Positions 9,408-18,895 are shown, counted from the first letter of the stretch. The stretch is DNA of 63,329 bases from Anaerolineae bacterium (GCA_018648685.1 JABGQT010000117.1:1-63329), one strand, 5' to 3'. Notes: generated by a model from the sequence alone, not told the origin. Program-made: numbers and translations.

Positions 9408-11081
9408 ATGCGTTCGGATACCATCAAAAAAGGCTACGACAAAGCTCCACACCGCTCTCTTTTGCGCGCAACTGGTGTGAAGGAAGACGATTTCAATAAA
9501 CCCTTTATTGCCATCGTTAATTCCTACTTGGATATTGTGCCCGGGCATGTTCATTTGCAGGAATTTGGCAAAATGATTAAAGAGACCGTGCGAGCGGCGG
9601 GCGGGGTCCCCTTTGAGTTCAACACCATCGGCGTGGATGACGGCATCGCGATGGGACATGGCGGGATGAAATACTCATTGCCCTCCCGCGAATTAATCGC
9701 CGACTCGGTCGAGACGATGATCGAAGCGCACCAATTCGATGCTATGGTCTGTATCCCGAATTGTGACAAGATCGTGCCTGGTATGTTGATGGCAGCGATG
9801 CGTGTCAATATCCCGACCATTTTTGTTTCGGGCGGTCCCATGCCCGCAGGCAAAACGCCCGATGGCAAGGCAATTGATCTGGTTTCTGTTTTTGAAGGCG
9901 TGGGTGCATACTCTGCTGGAAAAATTGACGAAGAAGAGCTGACCATGCTCGAGCGTCTTGCTTGTCCCTCCTGTGGCTCATGCTCCGGGATGTTCACGGC
10001 TAATTCGATGAATTGTCTGATGGAAGTTCTGGGGTTGGGCTTGCCTTTCAATGGTTCGGCATTGGCTACAACACCAGAACGTGAAGCATTGGCGACAAAG
10101 GCTGCATCACAGATCATGACCTTGTTGGAGAGAGACATCAAACCCCGCGATATTGTGACCGCCGAAGCCATTGACGATGCCTTTGCGCTGGATATGGCAA
10201 TGGGCGGCTCAACAAATACTGTGCTGCACACGCTGGCACTGGCGCACGAAGCCGAAGTGCCATATACAATGGCTCGAATCAATGAAGTTGCTCAAAAAGT
10301 GCCCCATATTTGCAAAGTCTCTCCGTCGGGGTCGTGGCATATGGAAGACGTACATCGTGCGGGCGGTATCCCGGCTATTTTGAACGAAGTACAACGGGGA
10401 CGAGATATTTTGCATTTTGACCGCATCACGGTTAGTGGAACGACATTGGGGGAATCAATTCAAGGAAAAGAAATTCAGGACGAAGAAGTTATCAAACGAT
10501 GTGAGAACGCTCACTCTCAGCAAGGTGGCTTGGCTGTTCTTTTTGGCAATTTGGCTCCCGATGGCGCTATTGTCAAGATCGGTGGCGTGAGCAAAGAGAT
10601 GATGGTTTTCACCGGCACAGCTCGTGTTTACGAATCACAAGATGATGCACTGGTCGGCATTTTGAGCAGCGAAGTGAATGCTGGCGAAGTGGTCGTTATA
10701 CGCTATGAAGGTCCTAAAGGCGGTCCCGGTATGCAGGAGATGCTCTCGCCGACATCTGCGATTATGGGGCAGGGCCTGGGCGATAGCGTTGCGCTCATCA
10801 CGGATGGTAGATTTAGCGGTGGCACGCGTGGGGCGTGCATCGGGCATGTTTCACCGGAAGCTGCTGCGGGCGGCGCAATTGGCGCACTAAAAGATGGGGA
10901 CATCATCGATATTGATTTGCCGGCACGCAAGCTGAATGTGCGTTTGTCACCGGAGGAAATCCAGGAGCGAATTGATGCCCTCCCCGAGTTCCGGCCCGAG
11001 ACGAAAAGTAAGTGGCTGAAGAGATATTCCCATTTTGTGACATCCGCTGATACAGGCGCCGTGTTGAAGACTGAATTTTAG
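9408..11081 (+). CDS. ilvD: dihydroxy-acid dehydratase
   Basis: Removes water from 2,3-dihydroxy-isovalerate and 2,3-dihydroxy-3-methylvalerate to give the 2-keto acids of valine and isoleucine. The 557-residue length is normal. Fe-S cluster cysteines are seen in CIPNCDKI and [16 protein letters not shown]. The tail contains [21 protein letters not shown], the usual C-terminal signature. The ATG at 9408 has AAAGGA about 14 bases upstream. It is the first structural gene after the attenuator. Confidence 0.97.
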   Translation: MRSDTIKKGYDKAPHRSLLRATGVKEDDFNKPFIAIVNSYLDIVPGHVHLQEFGKMIKETVRAAGGVPFEFNTIGVDDGIAMGHGGMKYSLPSRELIADSVETMIEAHQFDAMVCIPNCDKIVPGMLMAAMRVNIPTIFVSGGPMPAGKTPDGKAIDLVSVFEGVGAYSAGKIDEEELTMLERLACPSCGSCSGMFTANSMNCLMEVLGLGLPFNGSALATTPEREALATKAASQIMTLLERDIKPRDIVTAEAIDDAFALDMAMGGSTNTVLHTLALAHEAEVPYTMARINEVAQKVPHICKVSPSGSWHMEDVHRAGGIPAILNEVQRGRDILHFDRITVSGTTLGESIQGKEIQDEEVIKRCENAHSQQGGLAVLFGNLAPDGAIVKIGGVSKEMMVFTGTARVYESQDDALVGILSSEVNAGEVVVIRYEGPKGGPGMQEMLSPTSAIMGQGLGDSVALITDGRFSGGTRGACIGHVSPEAAAGGAIGALKDGDIIDIDLPARKLNVRLSPEEIQERIDALPEFRPETKSKWLKRYSHFVTSADTGAVLKTEF

Positions 11082-11088
11082 TCAAAAA

Positions 11089-11145
11089 CGGACTCCAGCG
11101 TCTCCAGACGTTGGGAATCCCAAAATCTGGAGATTTTGGAGTCCG
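11089..11145. repeat. double-hairpin inverted repeat element, copy A
   Basis: The outer arms CGGACTCC (11089-11096) and GGAGTCCG (11138-11145) enclose two smaller palindromes, CGTCTCCAGACG (11099-11110) and CCAAAATCT-GG-AGATTTTGG (11120-11139), so the single strand would fold as a three-way cloverleaf. A second copy lies at 32580-32645; about 26 bases match with two differences when one is reversed. It fills the spacer between ilvD and ilvB. Confidence 0.75.
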
Positions 11146-11172
11146 AAAAAAATAAGAGGAGAAGAAATTATT

Positions 11173-12864
11173 ATGAAACTGACAGGCGCAGAAATTATGA
11201 TGGAATGCCTTGTTAAAGAGGGTGTGGATACGATTTTCGGCTATCCCGGCGGGGCGATTATGCCCGTTCATGATGCGATGCTGAAATACCCTGTGCACCA
11301 TATTTTGACAAGACATGAGCAGGGTGCTTCTCACGCTGCGGATGGATACGCTCGTGCTTCGGGCAAGGTCGGCGTTGCGATAGCGACTTCCGGTCCCGGG
11401 GCGACGAATCTCGTGACCGGCATTGCGACCGCGATGATGGACTCTGTTCCGATAGTGTGTATTACGGGGCAGGTTCCCGTGCATTTGATTGGCGGTGATG
11501 CTTTTCAGGAAGTTGATGTGACTGGTGTTACTTTGCCTATCACGAAACATAATTATCTCGTCACGAGTGTTGAGGAGATTCCTGAAGTTGTACGCGAGGC
11601 TTTCCATATTGCCCGTAGCGGACGACCTGGCCCTGTTTTGATTGATTTCTGCAAGAATGCCCAACTTGGAGAAATGGAATTTGAGTATCCTGAAGGCGAA
11701 GTTTCTTTGCTGGGTTATCACCCGCCTGAGCGTGCGCCCAAAGCTGACTTGGAAGAGGCTGTAAAGCTGATCGAAGCTGCTGAACGTCCTGTTATTTTGG
11801 CAGGGCATGGCGTGCAGATGTCTGGGGCGATGGAAGAATTGCGGATGTTTGCGACCAAGACAAATACTCCTGTTGCAATGACCCTATTGGGGTTAGGTTC
11901 GCTTCCGGCTTCTGATCCACTGAGCTTGGGTATGATGGGAATGCACGGTGAAGCTTATGCAAATGAAGCCATCCAAAATTCTGATTTGTTATTAGCTTTT
12001 GGGATGCGCTTTGACGACCGTGTGACCGGTTTGTTGAGCACCTATGCGCCAAAGGCTAAGAAGATCCATGTAGAAATTGATGCCACAGAAGTTCATAAAA
12101 ATGTGGCCGTTGATCTGCCCTTGATGGGCGACTTGAAGAACGTGCTAACCGATATTATCCCCATGCTGGATGAGTACGATCATCCGCAATGGATGTCAGA
12201 AATTGCTGAGTGGAAAGCGGAAACCAAAGAACGCAGTATTATGTCCTGGCGTGATGATGGCAAACTTTATACAGCGCATGCGATCCGTGCTTTGTGGAAC
12301 GCTACCGAAGGCGATTCTTTGGTCGTGACCGGTGTTGGTCAACATCAAATGTGGGCTGCCCAGTATTACGAATTTGAGAAACCCTATCGTCTGCTCACTT
12401 CTGGCGGTGCCGGCACAATGGGGTATGGTGTGCCCGCTGCTTTGGGCGCATGGTTTGCCAAAAAAGAAGAAGATGTTTGGCTGATCGATGGTGATGGTAG
12501 TTTTCAGATGACGCAATCTGAATTAGCTACATTGGTGCAAGAAGGGGCGAATGTGAAGATTGCATTGATGAATAACAGCTTCTTGGGTATGGTGCGCCAA
12601 TGGCAGGAGTTCTTCTTCGATAAACGTTATGCTGCTACGCCGATCACGGGCCCTGATTTTGTGAAATTAGCAGAAGCCTTTGGTGTGCCTGCAAAACGCG
12701 TGGAGAAACCCGAAGATGCGATGGATGCGATCAAATTTGCGCAGGAGACCCCTGGTCCGGTTTTGATCGAGTTCCGGGTTGAGATGGAAGAAGCGGTTTA
12801 CCCGATGGTTCCCGCTGGTGCGCCATTGAATGAAATGCTGCGCCGCCCGATACAGGAAGAATAA
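11173..12864 (+). CDS. ilvB: acetolactate synthase large (catalytic) subunit
   Basis: Thiamine-diphosphate enzyme joining two pyruvates, or pyruvate and 2-ketobutyrate, into acetohydroxy acids. It has 563 residues. The catalytic Glu is in LTRHEQGASHAADGYARASG, the FAD/regulatory middle domain follows, and the ThDP-binding motif is GDGSFQMTQSELATLVQEGANVKIALMNN (GDG...NN). The ATG at 11173 follows an AGAGGAGAAG ribosome site. The small subunit follows after a repeat-filled spacer. Confidence 0.97.
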   Translation: MKLTGAEIMMECLVKEGVDTIFGYPGGAIMPVHDAMLKYPVHHILTRHEQGASHAADGYARASGKVGVAIATSGPGATNLVTGIATAMMDSVPIVCITGQVPVHLIGGDAFQEVDVTGVTLPITKHNYLVTSVEEIPEVVREAFHIARSGRPGPVLIDFCKNAQLGEMEFEYPEGEVSLLGYHPPERAPKADLEEAVKLIEAAERPVILAGHGVQMSGAMEELRMFATKTNTPVAMTLLGLGSLPASDPLSLGMMGMHGEAYANEAIQNSDLLLAFGMRFDDRVTGLLSTYAPKAKKIHVEIDATEVHKNVAVDLPLMGDLKNVLTDIIPMLDEYDHPQWMSEIAEWKAETKERSIMSWRDDGKLYTAHAIRALWNATEGDSLVVTGVGQHQMWAAQYYEFEKPYRLLTSGGAGTMGYGVPAALGAWFAKKEEDVWLIDGDGSFQMTQSELATLVQEGANVKIALMNNSFLGMVRQWQEFFFDKRYAATPITGPDFVKLAEAFGVPAKRVEKPEDAMDAIKFAQETPGPVLIEFRVEMEEAVYPMVPAGAPLNEMLRRPIQEE

Positions 12865-12870
12865 TTATTA

Positions 12871-12950
12871 CACCACAGAGATACAAAGAGCGCAGAGAGT
12901 AACTCTGTGAACACAAAGAAAGACTTGGTGTACTTTGTGCCTTTGTGGTG
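12871..12950. repeat. CACCACAGAG/CTTTGTGGTG inverted repeat, copy 1
   Basis: CACCACAGAG at 12871-12880 pairs imperfectly with CTTTGTGGTG at 12941-12950, and the space between is built from ACAAAG, GCAGAG and CTCTGTG words. Related copies lie at 32513-32691 and 48774-48844. It fills the spacer between ilvB and ilvN. Confidence 0.65.
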
Positions 12951-12969
12951 AGTAACAGGAGAATTTGAA

Positions 12970-13494
12970 ATGGATCATACAATCGTAGCTTTAGTTGAAG
13001 ATAAGCCCGGCGTACTGAATCGTGTTGCATCATTATTTCGCCGACGCAATTTCAATATTAAGTCCTTGAATGTTGGGAACTCAGAAACCCCCGACGTGTC
13101 TCGCATGACCATTGTTGTGGATGACAGTGTAGATGCAAGCAAAGTGGAAGCCAATCTGTACAAATTGGTTAACGTTGTTGATGTGCAGGATGTAACCGAT
13201 CAGCCTGCTGTTATTCGTGAGCTGGCATTGATCAAAGTCGCTGCCACTCCCGGTCAACGAGCCGAAGTTGCCAGCCTTGCGAGCATCTTCCGTGGCAGCA
13301 TCGTGGACGTTGCCTCTGATTCTGTTGTTGTCCAGATCACCGGAACAGAAGACAAGATCGCCAGCCTGCTTGAGTTGCTCAATCCGCTGGGCGTTTTGGA
13401 AATGGTTCGCACGGGCAATATCGCCATGATGCGTGGAGCGATGAGCGGTAAACGCTATTATCAGGAAAAGCAAACAGTAAATAGTGGTCAGTAA
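12970..13494 (+). CDS. ilvN: acetolactate synthase small (regulatory) subunit
   Basis: A 174-residue regulatory subunit that activates the catalytic chain and carries valine feedback inhibition. The N-terminal ACT domain (VALVEDKPGVLNRVASLFRR, FNIKSLNVG) binds valine in known homologues; the C-terminal half is the second ACT-like domain (LIKVAATPGQRAEV onward). AGGAGAATTTGAA precedes the ATG. Confidence 0.95.
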   Translation: MDHTIVALVEDKPGVLNRVASLFRRRNFNIKSLNVGNSETPDVSRMTIVVDDSVDASKVEANLYKLVNVVDVQDVTDQPAVIRELALIKVAATPGQRAEVASLASIFRGSIVDVASDSVVVQITGTEDKIASLLELLNPLGVLEMVRTGNIAMMRGAMSGKRYYQEKQTVNSGQ

Positions 13495-13500
13495 TTGGTG

Positions 13501-13563
13501 TCGTTGCGATTTCGATACGGATGACGAAAAGCTGTCACCCTACTCAATCTCCGCTAGATTACA
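13501..13563. repeat. GATTTCGATACGG / CCTACTCAAT repeat, single copy
   Basis: The spacer between ilvN and ilvC reads GCGATTTCGATACGG, then GCTGTCACCCTACTCAAT and CCGCTAGATTA. The reverse complement of 16862-16925 carries nearly the same series of words, so this is one arm of a dispersed repeat present in inverted form at about 16805-16925. Confidence 0.6.
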
Positions 13564-13595
13564 AACTAAAACTAATAAAGTAGAAGGAATAGAAA

Positions 13596-14648
13596 ATGGC
13601 AAAGATCAAGTTTGGAAGTGTAGAAGAAACCGTTATAACCCGTGATGAGTATCCCTTGGAGAAAGCACGGGAGATTTTGAAAGACGAAGTTGTAGCTGTA
13701 TTGGGCTACGGTGTTCAGGGTCCCGCACAGTCGTTGAATATGCGTGATAACGGCATCAATGTCATCGTTGGGCAGCGCAAAGGTTCCCCGAATTGGGATA
13801 AAGCGCTGAAAGACGGCTGGGTAGAAGGCGAAAATCTTTTCACCCTTGAAGAAGCTGCCGAGCGTGGCACTGTTATTCAATATCTGCTTTCGGATGCGGG
13901 GCAAAAAGCCGCATGGCCGACTCTTGGCGAGTTCCTTGACGAAGGCGATATGCTTTATTTCTCACACGGTTTCGGCGTGACTTATAAAGACGATACTGGC
14001 ATCGTCCCCCCGGCAAATGTAGATGTCGCTCTCGTTGCCCCCAAAGGCTCCGGCACCAGCGTCCGCCGCAATTTCCTCGATGGTTCTGGTATCAACGCCA
14101 GCTACGCCGTTCACCAGGATTTCACAGGCAAAGCTGATGAGCGTACCATTGCTCTCGGTATCGCCATCGGCGCAGGCTATCTCTTCCCGACTACTTTCGA
14201 GAAAGAAGTTTATAGCGACTTGACTGGCGAACGTGGCATCTTGATCGGTGCATTGAGCGGCGTAATGGAAGCCCAGTACAATGTTCTTCGCAAAAACGGT
14301 CACAGCCCCAGCGAAGCCTTCAACGAGACTGTTGAAGAATTGACCCAATCTCTGATCCGCCTCGTCGCCGAAAATGGTATGGACTGGATGTACGCCAATT
14401 GTTCCACCACCGCCCAGCGTGGTGCACTCGACTGGCATCCCAAATTCCGTGATGCAGTTGCGCCTGTCTTTGAAGACCTTTACGAAAGCGTTACTTCGGG
14501 CGAGGAATGCCGCATCACCTTGGAGAAAAATGGCGATCCCAATTATCGTGAAAACCTTGAAGCTGAACTCAGCGTAATGCACAATTCAGAAATGTGGCAA
14601 GCTGGTGCAGCCGTCCGTTCACTGCGACCAGAAAATTGGAAGAAATAA
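13596..14648 (+). CDS. ilvC: ketol-acid reductoisomerase
   Basis: Isomerises and reduces acetohydroxy acids with NAD(P)H and Mg2+. The cofactor loop is VLGYGVQGPAQSLNMRDNG. Metal and substrate residues lie in the knotted C-terminal half (VYSDLTGERGILIGALSG and ANCSTTAQRGALDW). It has 350 residues. By eye it resembles the fungal/Bacteroidetes type (LYFSHGF, VALVAPKGSGTSVR, INASYAVHQD) more than the usual 330-residue bacterial type, which normally has GYGSQGHAHA. AAGTAGAAGGAA precedes the ATG. Confidence 0.95.
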   Translation: MAKIKFGSVEETVITRDEYPLEKAREILKDEVVAVLGYGVQGPAQSLNMRDNGINVIVGQRKGSPNWDKALKDGWVEGENLFTLEEAAERGTVIQYLLSDAGQKAAWPTLGEFLDEGDMLYFSHGFGVTYKDDTGIVPPANVDVALVAPKGSGTSVRRNFLDGSGINASYAVHQDFTGKADERTIALGIAIGAGYLFPTTFEKEVYSDLTGERGILIGALSGVMEAQYNVLRKNGHSPSEAFNETVEELTQSLIRLVAENGMDWMYANCSTTAQRGALDWHPKFRDAVAPVFEDLYESVTSGEECRITLEKNGDPNYRENLEAELSVMHNSEMWQAGAAVRSLRPENWKK

Positions 14649-14652
14649 GTAT

Positions 14653-14715
14653 CAGTAAACAGTAATCGGTAATCAGTATTCGGTTTTTCTGCTGAATACT
14701 GATTACTGTTTACTG
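14653..14715. repeat. CAGTAAACAGTAATC inverted repeat
   Basis: CAGTAAACAGTAATC (14653-14667) pairs exactly with GATTACTGTTTACTG (14701-14715). The intervening part repeats the same words (GTAATCAGTATTC / GAATACTG), so the whole is a long hairpin of 60 bases between ilvC and leuA. Confidence 0.8.
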
Positions 14716-14739
14716 AACACTGTGAAAAAGGAAAACCTT

Positions 14740-16362
14740 ATGAACGACAACCGTGTCCGAATTTTTGATACCACCCTGCGAGATGGCGAGCAATCGCCTG
14801 GCGCATCACTCACATCCAATGAAAAACTTGAGATCGCTCGTGGGTTGGCAAAACTCGGCGTGGATGTGATCGAAGCCGGTTTCCCTGCCGCTTCGCCCGA
14901 TGATCTCGAAGCAGTACGCCGAATCGCCACGGAAATCGGGAACAGTGCCGAGTCCGAGCCGCCGATCATTTGTGGGCTGGCTCGCACGATAAAATCCGAT
15001 ATTGATGCGGCGTGGGAAGCGATCCAACACGCTCAGAAGCCCCGCATCCACACCTTTTTGGCTACTTCAGAAATCCACATGAAGCATAAACTTCGCATGG
15101 ATCCCGAAGAAGTGGTAGATAAAGTCAAAGAAATGGTCGGCTACGCCAAAACCCTTTGCGACGACATCGAGTTTTCCCCCGAAGATGCCGGGCGTAGTGA
15201 CCCCGAATTCCTTTATCTTGTGCTGGGCGAAGCGATCAAAGCCGGGGCGACTACACTCAACATCCCCGACACGGTTGGTTACACCACGCCCGATGAGTTT
15301 GGCGGGCTGATCGCTGGCATCATGGAAAACACCCCCGGCATCGAGAATGCCATCGTTTCTGTGCACTGTCATGACGATCTTGGGCTTGCCACTGCCAACA
15401 CCCTCGCCGGTTTGGCAGCGGGCGCACGTCAAGCCGAAGTGACCATGAATGGCATCGGCGAGCGAGCGGGCAATACCTCCCTCGAAGAAATTGCAATGGC
15501 GATCCAAACTCGCCCGCAATTCTACGAACTCGAAACGGGCATTGATTCAACTCAGATTACTCGCATGAGCCGCACGGTTTCCAATTACACGGGCATGAGT
15601 GTTCAGCCGAACAAAGCCATTGTCGGCGCAAATGCCTTCGCTCACGAGGCAGGCATCCATCAGGACGGCATGCTCAAAGAGAAATCCACTTACGAGATCA
15701 TGACGCCCGAGACCGTTGGCTTGAACAAATCCAATTTGGTACTCGGCAAACACTCCGGACGGCACGCACTCAAAGTTCGCTTGAATGAGTTGGGTTACGA
15801 GGTGGAGGATGATGAACTCAAGAAAATCTTCAAGCGCTTCAAAAATCTCGCGGACAAAAAGAAAATTATTACGGATGCGGATCTGGAAGCCCTCGCCGAA
15901 GATCAGGTTTATCAGGTCAAAGACCTTTACCGCTTGGATGGATTGCAAGTATCGTCCGGAACAATGGGCTTGCCCACTGCGACCGTACGGATGCTCGGCC
16001 CCAACGGGGAGTTGCACACAAAGGTATCTCTGGGCACTGGTCCCGTGGACGCAGTCTATAAAGCGATAGACGAGATCGTGCAAATGCCCAACACCTTGCT
16101 TGAATTCCATATCGACGCCGTCACCGAAGGTATCGACGCCATCGGCGAAGTGACTGTACGCCTGAAACCCAAAAATGGTAGCATCGCCAAACGAATATCT
16201 CCCCAAAGTGAAATGGAACGCCGCCGCACCTTCGGCGGATACGGCGCCCACACCGATATTATTGTTGCCAGTGCTAGAGCTTATATTGCTGGTTTAAACA
16301 AGCTGCTCACTGCCAGTGGACGTTTTGGCGAAGCGGAAGTTGCTAGTGAAGTAGGAGTATAA
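14740..16362 (+). CDS. leuA: 2-isopropylmalate synthase
   Basis: Condenses 2-ketoisovalerate with acetyl-CoA, the first leucine step. The TIM barrel opens [15 protein letters not shown] and carries the metal-binding [12 protein letters not shown]; the C-terminal regulatory LeuA-dimer domain (leucine feedback) runs from about residue 370 to 540. A GTG further up at 14722 would add six residues, but it lies in the hairpin repeat with no ribosome site. The ATG at 14740 has AAAAAGGAAAA just upstream and gives the expected 540 residues, so I use it. A citramalate synthase paralogue lies at 20271. Confidence 0.96.
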   Translation: MNDNRVRIFDTTLRDGEQSPGASLTSNEKLEIARGLAKLGVDVIEAGFPAASPDDLEAVRRIATEIGNSAESEPPIICGLARTIKSDIDAAWEAIQHAQKPRIHTFLATSEIHMKHKLRMDPEEVVDKVKEMVGYAKTLCDDIEFSPEDAGRSDPEFLYLVLGEAIKAGATTLNIPDTVGYTTPDEFGGLIAGIMENTPGIENAIVSVHCHDDLGLATANTLAGLAAGARQAEVTMNGIGERAGNTSLEEIAMAIQTRPQFYELETGIDSTQITRMSRTVSNYTGMSVQPNKAIVGANAFAHEAGIHQDGMLKEKSTYEIMTPETVGLNKSNLVLGKHSGRHALKVRLNELGYEVEDDELKKIFKRFKNLADKKKIITDADLEALAEDQVYQVKDLYRLDGLQVSSGTMGLPTATVRMLGPNGELHTKVSLGTGPVDAVYKAIDEIVQMPNTLLEFHIDAVTEGIDAIGEVTVRLKPKNGSIAKRISPQSEMERRRTFGGYGAHTDIIVASARAYIAGLNKLLTASGRFGEAEVASEVGV

Positions 16363-16366
16363 GAAA

Positions 16367-16458
16367 ACCCGAAAGGTTTCAGTTGAACCATAGTTGGATC
16401 AGAACTTAGACTTTCAAAGTCATCTTATAAAAAACGCGCCCGATAAAACCTTTCGGGT
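16367..16458. repeat. 13-bp inverted repeat ACCCGAAAGGTTT
   Basis: ACCCGAAAGGTTT (16367-16379) and its exact complement AAACCTTTCGGGT (16446-16458) flank 66 bases between leuA and the 91-residue gene. No clear U-tract follows, so it is more likely a repeat than a terminator. Confidence 0.75.
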
Positions 16459-16479
16459 CTTGTAAGAAGGAGAATGAAA

Positions 16480-16755
16480 ATGGCTAAAAAAGAGAAAAAA
16501 CAAGCTAAAAAAGCCCAGAAAGAGCATCTCATGGAGAAATTCCCCATGCCGCAGGGGATGCCCCCTGAGTGGCATGAGCATGAACCTAAACTCATCAATG
16601 AGAAAAAGGCACATGCTGCAGCCAAGGCTGTTGAGAAAAAAATCAAATTCAGCAATGATGCCAAAAAAGAAGCTCACCTGATCGAAAAATTTCCCGCACC
16701 CAAAACAGAGCCGGAAGAATGGCACTGCACCCATTGTGCGGATGATGAAAAATAG
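16480..16755 (+). CDS. small Lys-rich protein with duplicated EKFPxP..EWH motif
   Basis: A 91-residue protein I do not recognise. It is strongly basic in the first 17 residues (MAKKEKKQAKKAQKEH) and contains the same motif twice: HLMEKFPMPQGMPPEWHEHE and HLIEKFPAPKTEPEEWHCTH. The second copy adds HCTHC, a possible metal site. The start at 16480 is preferred over 16474 because AGGAG (16468-16472) is then seven bases away. It sits between leuA and leuC in the same direction, so it is made with the leucine enzymes; a role in binding or assembling the Fe-S isomerase is conceivable but not shown. Confidence 0.75.
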   Translation: MAKKEKKQAKKAQKEHLMEKFPMPQGMPPEWHEHEPKLINEKKAHAAAKAVEKKIKFSNDAKKEAHLIEKFPAPKTEPEEWHCTHCADDEK

Positions 16756-16771
16756 AATATGAAGCGTGAGA

Positions 16772-16961
16772 AGTGACGAGTGACCAAATGCGCCGCTTCG
16801 CCTTGATTTCGATACGGCGAAGTGTATCGCCTACTCAATCGGCGACTACGCTGATAAGTAGAAAAATAATCTAGCGGCGGTTGAGTAGGCTGACAGCATC
16901 ATCGTCAGGCATAGCGAAACTATAGCGACACTGCATCACTTTTCACTCATCACTCGTCACT
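16772..16961. repeat. nested inverted repeats before leuC
   Basis: The outer arms AGTGACGAGTGA (16772-16783) and TCACTCGTCACT (16950-16961) are exact complements. Inside, GCCTACTCAA (16829-16838) pairs with TTGAGTAGGC (16881-16890), part of a second repeat family that also occurs at 13501. One repeat therefore appears to sit within the other in the 230-base spacer; no gene fits here. Confidence 0.7.
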
Positions 16962-16985
16962 AAAAACCTGAGACCCAAACACATT

Positions 16986-18389
16986 ATGACCCAACCCAAA
17001 ACCCTCTACGAAAAACTATGGGAATCGCATCTCGTTGCCGAGAGTGACGATGCGCCCTCTATCCTCTATATTGACTTGCATCTTATCCACGAAGTCACCT
17101 CGCCCCAAGCCTTTAGCGCTTTACGTGAAAAGGGGCTGAAAGCCCGCCGACCAGAGCGCACCATCGCCACGATGGATCACTCCACGCCGACCATCTCCCT
17201 CGACTATGAAAGCGCCGACGAGATGGCTGTCATCCAACTTAACCAAATCACACAAAACTGCGCGGATTTTGGCATCACGCTCTACGATGCTGGCAGCGAT
17301 GGACGTGGCATCGTTCACGTGATCGGACCTGAGCAGGGCTACACTCAGCCTGGCATGACCATCGTCTGTGGCGATAGCCACACATCCACGCATGGCGCTT
17401 TTGGCTCACTCGCTTTTGGTATTGGTACAAGCGAAGTGGAGCATGTTCTTGCCACGCAATCTTTGCTGCAAGCCAAATCGGAGACCTACGAAGTCAAATT
17501 TGAAGGTGAGCTTCCATTTGGCGTGACCGCTAAAGATATGATTCTCGCTTTAATTGCCAAAATCGGCATTGGCGGTGGGACGGGGCACGTCTTTGAATAT
17601 ACTGGCGAAGCTGTCAAAGCCCTTAATATGGACGGGCGTATGACGCTTTGTAATATGGCTATCGAAGGTGGCGCGCGCGCGGGGATGATTGCTCCTGATG
17701 ATGTCACATTTGCCTATCTCAAAGGGCGCACTCATGCACCAAAAGGTGCTGGTTGGGATGCCGCAGTAGCCAAATGGCAAAAACTCCCCTCAGACGAGGG
17801 CGCAGTTTACGATAAAGCGGTGACGATTGACGTATCCACGCTTGAGCCGATGGTCACTTACGGAACAAACCCCGAGATGGGCATCACGATCAATCAGCGC
17901 ATCCCAAGCCTCGGTAACAAGAGCGAAGCGGCTAATTCATCCCTTGAAAAAGCGCTCAATTATATGGACTTATCCGCTGACAGTCCGCTGAAAGGGCATC
18001 CCGTTGATGTGGTTTTCATCGGCTCCTGCACGAACTCACGGATGAGCGATTTGCGAGCGGCAGCATCCATTTTAAAAGGCAGAAAAGTTGCCGAAGGCAT
18101 GCGTTTGCTCGTTGTGCCCGGCTCCGAAAGCATCCGCAAAGAAGCCGAAGGCGAAGGCATCGACAAAATTGTGCGTGATGCGGGCGGCGAGTGGCGTTTT
18201 GCGGGGTGCAGCATGTGCCTGGCGATGAACGGCGACGAACTCGAACCCGGGCAATATGCCGTGAGTACGAGCAATCGCAATTTTGAAGGCAGGCAAGGCA
18301 AAGGCGGGCGCACCATTTTGGCAAGCCCCTACACCGCCGCCGCTAGCGCAATTACCGGCAAAGTGACCGACCCGAGAGAGTTGATATAA
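16986..18389 (+). CDS. leuC: 3-isopropylmalate dehydratase large subunit
   Basis: Aconitase-like isomerase of 2- to 3-isopropylmalate, working with LeuD. The 467-residue chain shows the typical opening [27 protein letters not shown] and the [4Fe-4S] ligands in [16 protein letters not shown] and [12 protein letters not shown]. It ends with [17 protein letters not shown]. The small subunit lies 517 bases downstream instead of adjacent, separated by a cupin gene and repeats. Confidence 0.97.
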   Translation: MTQPKTLYEKLWESHLVAESDDAPSILYIDLHLIHEVTSPQAFSALREKGLKARRPERTIATMDHSTPTISLDYESADEMAVIQLNQITQNCADFGITLYDAGSDGRGIVHVIGPEQGYTQPGMTIVCGDSHTSTHGAFGSLAFGIGTSEVEHVLATQSLLQAKSETYEVKFEGELPFGVTAKDMILALIAKIGIGGGTGHVFEYTGEAVKALNMDGRMTLCNMAIEGGARAGMIAPDDVTFAYLKGRTHAPKGAGWDAAVAKWQKLPSDEGAVYDKAVTIDVSTLEPMVTYGTNPEMGITINQRIPSLGNKSEAANSSLEKALNYMDLSADSPLKGHPVDVVFIGSCTNSRMSDLRAAASILKGRKVAEGMRLLVVPGSESIRKEAEGEGIDKIVRDAGGEWRFAGCSMCLAMNGDELEPGQYAVSTSNRNFEGRQGKGGRTILASPYTAAASAITGKVTDPRELI

Positions 18390-18393
18390 AGAC

Positions 18394-18467
18394 TTTTGTA
18401 CACGGAGTTTCATGGATTTCACGGAGAAAAACTTTTTTTGGTTTTTCCGTAACATCCGTGTACAAAA
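18394..18467. repeat. TTTTGTACACGGA inverted repeat, copy 1
   Basis: TTTTGTACACGGA (18394-18406) is the exact complement of TCCGTGTACAAAA (18455-18467); an inner stem ACGGAGAAAAAC / GTTTTTCCGT closes over a T-run. Related copies lie at 18842-18895 (one arm) and 38152-38250 (whole). Confidence 0.8.
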
Positions 18468-18480
18468 AACAGGAAAGAAT

Positions 18481-18834
18481 ATGAGTACAGAAAATATCCC
18501 CTTTCAAACAATTGATTGGGGAAAAATCCCAAAAACAGAACACAAAGGTGAAACAGGCATTGCCTATTGGCAAACTATAGAATTTCAAGGATTGCGAATT
18601 AGAATCGTTGAATACTCAAAGGGCTATCTAGCTGACCATTGGTGCAAAAAAGGACATATTCTGCATTGTTTGGAAGGAGAAGTTACCAATGAGCAAAAGA
18701 ATGGAGAAAAGTCTATTTTGACAAAAGGGATGTCTTATGTCGTTTCAGATGATTTAAGCGAACACCGCTCGGTTACAAAAAATGGTGTGAAGCTGATGAT
18801 TATTGATGGAGTTTTTTTGAAACTAAGACTTTAA
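18481..18834 (+). CDS. small cupin protein, DHCW-type
   Basis: A 117-residue single-domain cupin. It resembles the small family with a DHCW-like motif: here GYLADHWCKKGHILHCLEGE, followed by a second barrel half ending KGMSYVVSDDLSEHRSVTKNG. His and Cys residues of the first motif could hold a metal. The true start is ATG 18481 (MSTENIPFQTIDW), which has ACAGGAAAG upstream; a longer frame from 18412 would run through the hairpin repeat. Its place between leuC and leuD suggests cotranscription, but the function is unknown. Confidence 0.8.
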   Translation: MSTENIPFQTIDWGKIPKTEHKGETGIAYWQTIEFQGLRIRIVEYSKGYLADHWCKKGHILHCLEGEVTNEQKNGEKSILTKGMSYVVSDDLSEHRSVTKNGVKLMIIDGVFLKLRL

Positions 18835-18841
18835 CTTAGAT

Positions 18842-18895
18842 AACCGGAAAAGGTTTTCTCCGTGCAATCCGCGTTATCCGTGTACAAAAAAGAAC
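18842..18895. repeat. TTTTGTACACGGA-family repeat, copy 2
   Basis: Reads CCGGAAAAGG, TTTTCTCCGTGCAATCC, then TTATCCGTGTACAAAAAA: the right arm of the repeat at 18394-18467 and 38152-38250 with only a short remnant of the left arm. It lies in the cupin-leuD spacer. Confidence 0.65.

Noticed and set aside
9213-9659. Minus-strand ORF of 148 codons opposite the ilv leader and ilvD
   Set aside because: It is the complement of a well supported leader peptide, terminator and the ilvD start, has no recognisable motif, and its codons mirror ilvD.
14722-14739. Upstream GTG start for leuA
   Set aside because: It would add six residues in the arm of the CAGTAAACAG hairpin, with no ribosome site, while ATG 14740 has one.
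15547-16251. Long minus-strand ORF (234 codons) inside leuA
   Set aside because: Antisense shadow of the LeuA regulatory domain with no ribosome site; the same applies to 13962-14582 inside ilvC and 10903-11808 across ilvD-ilvB.
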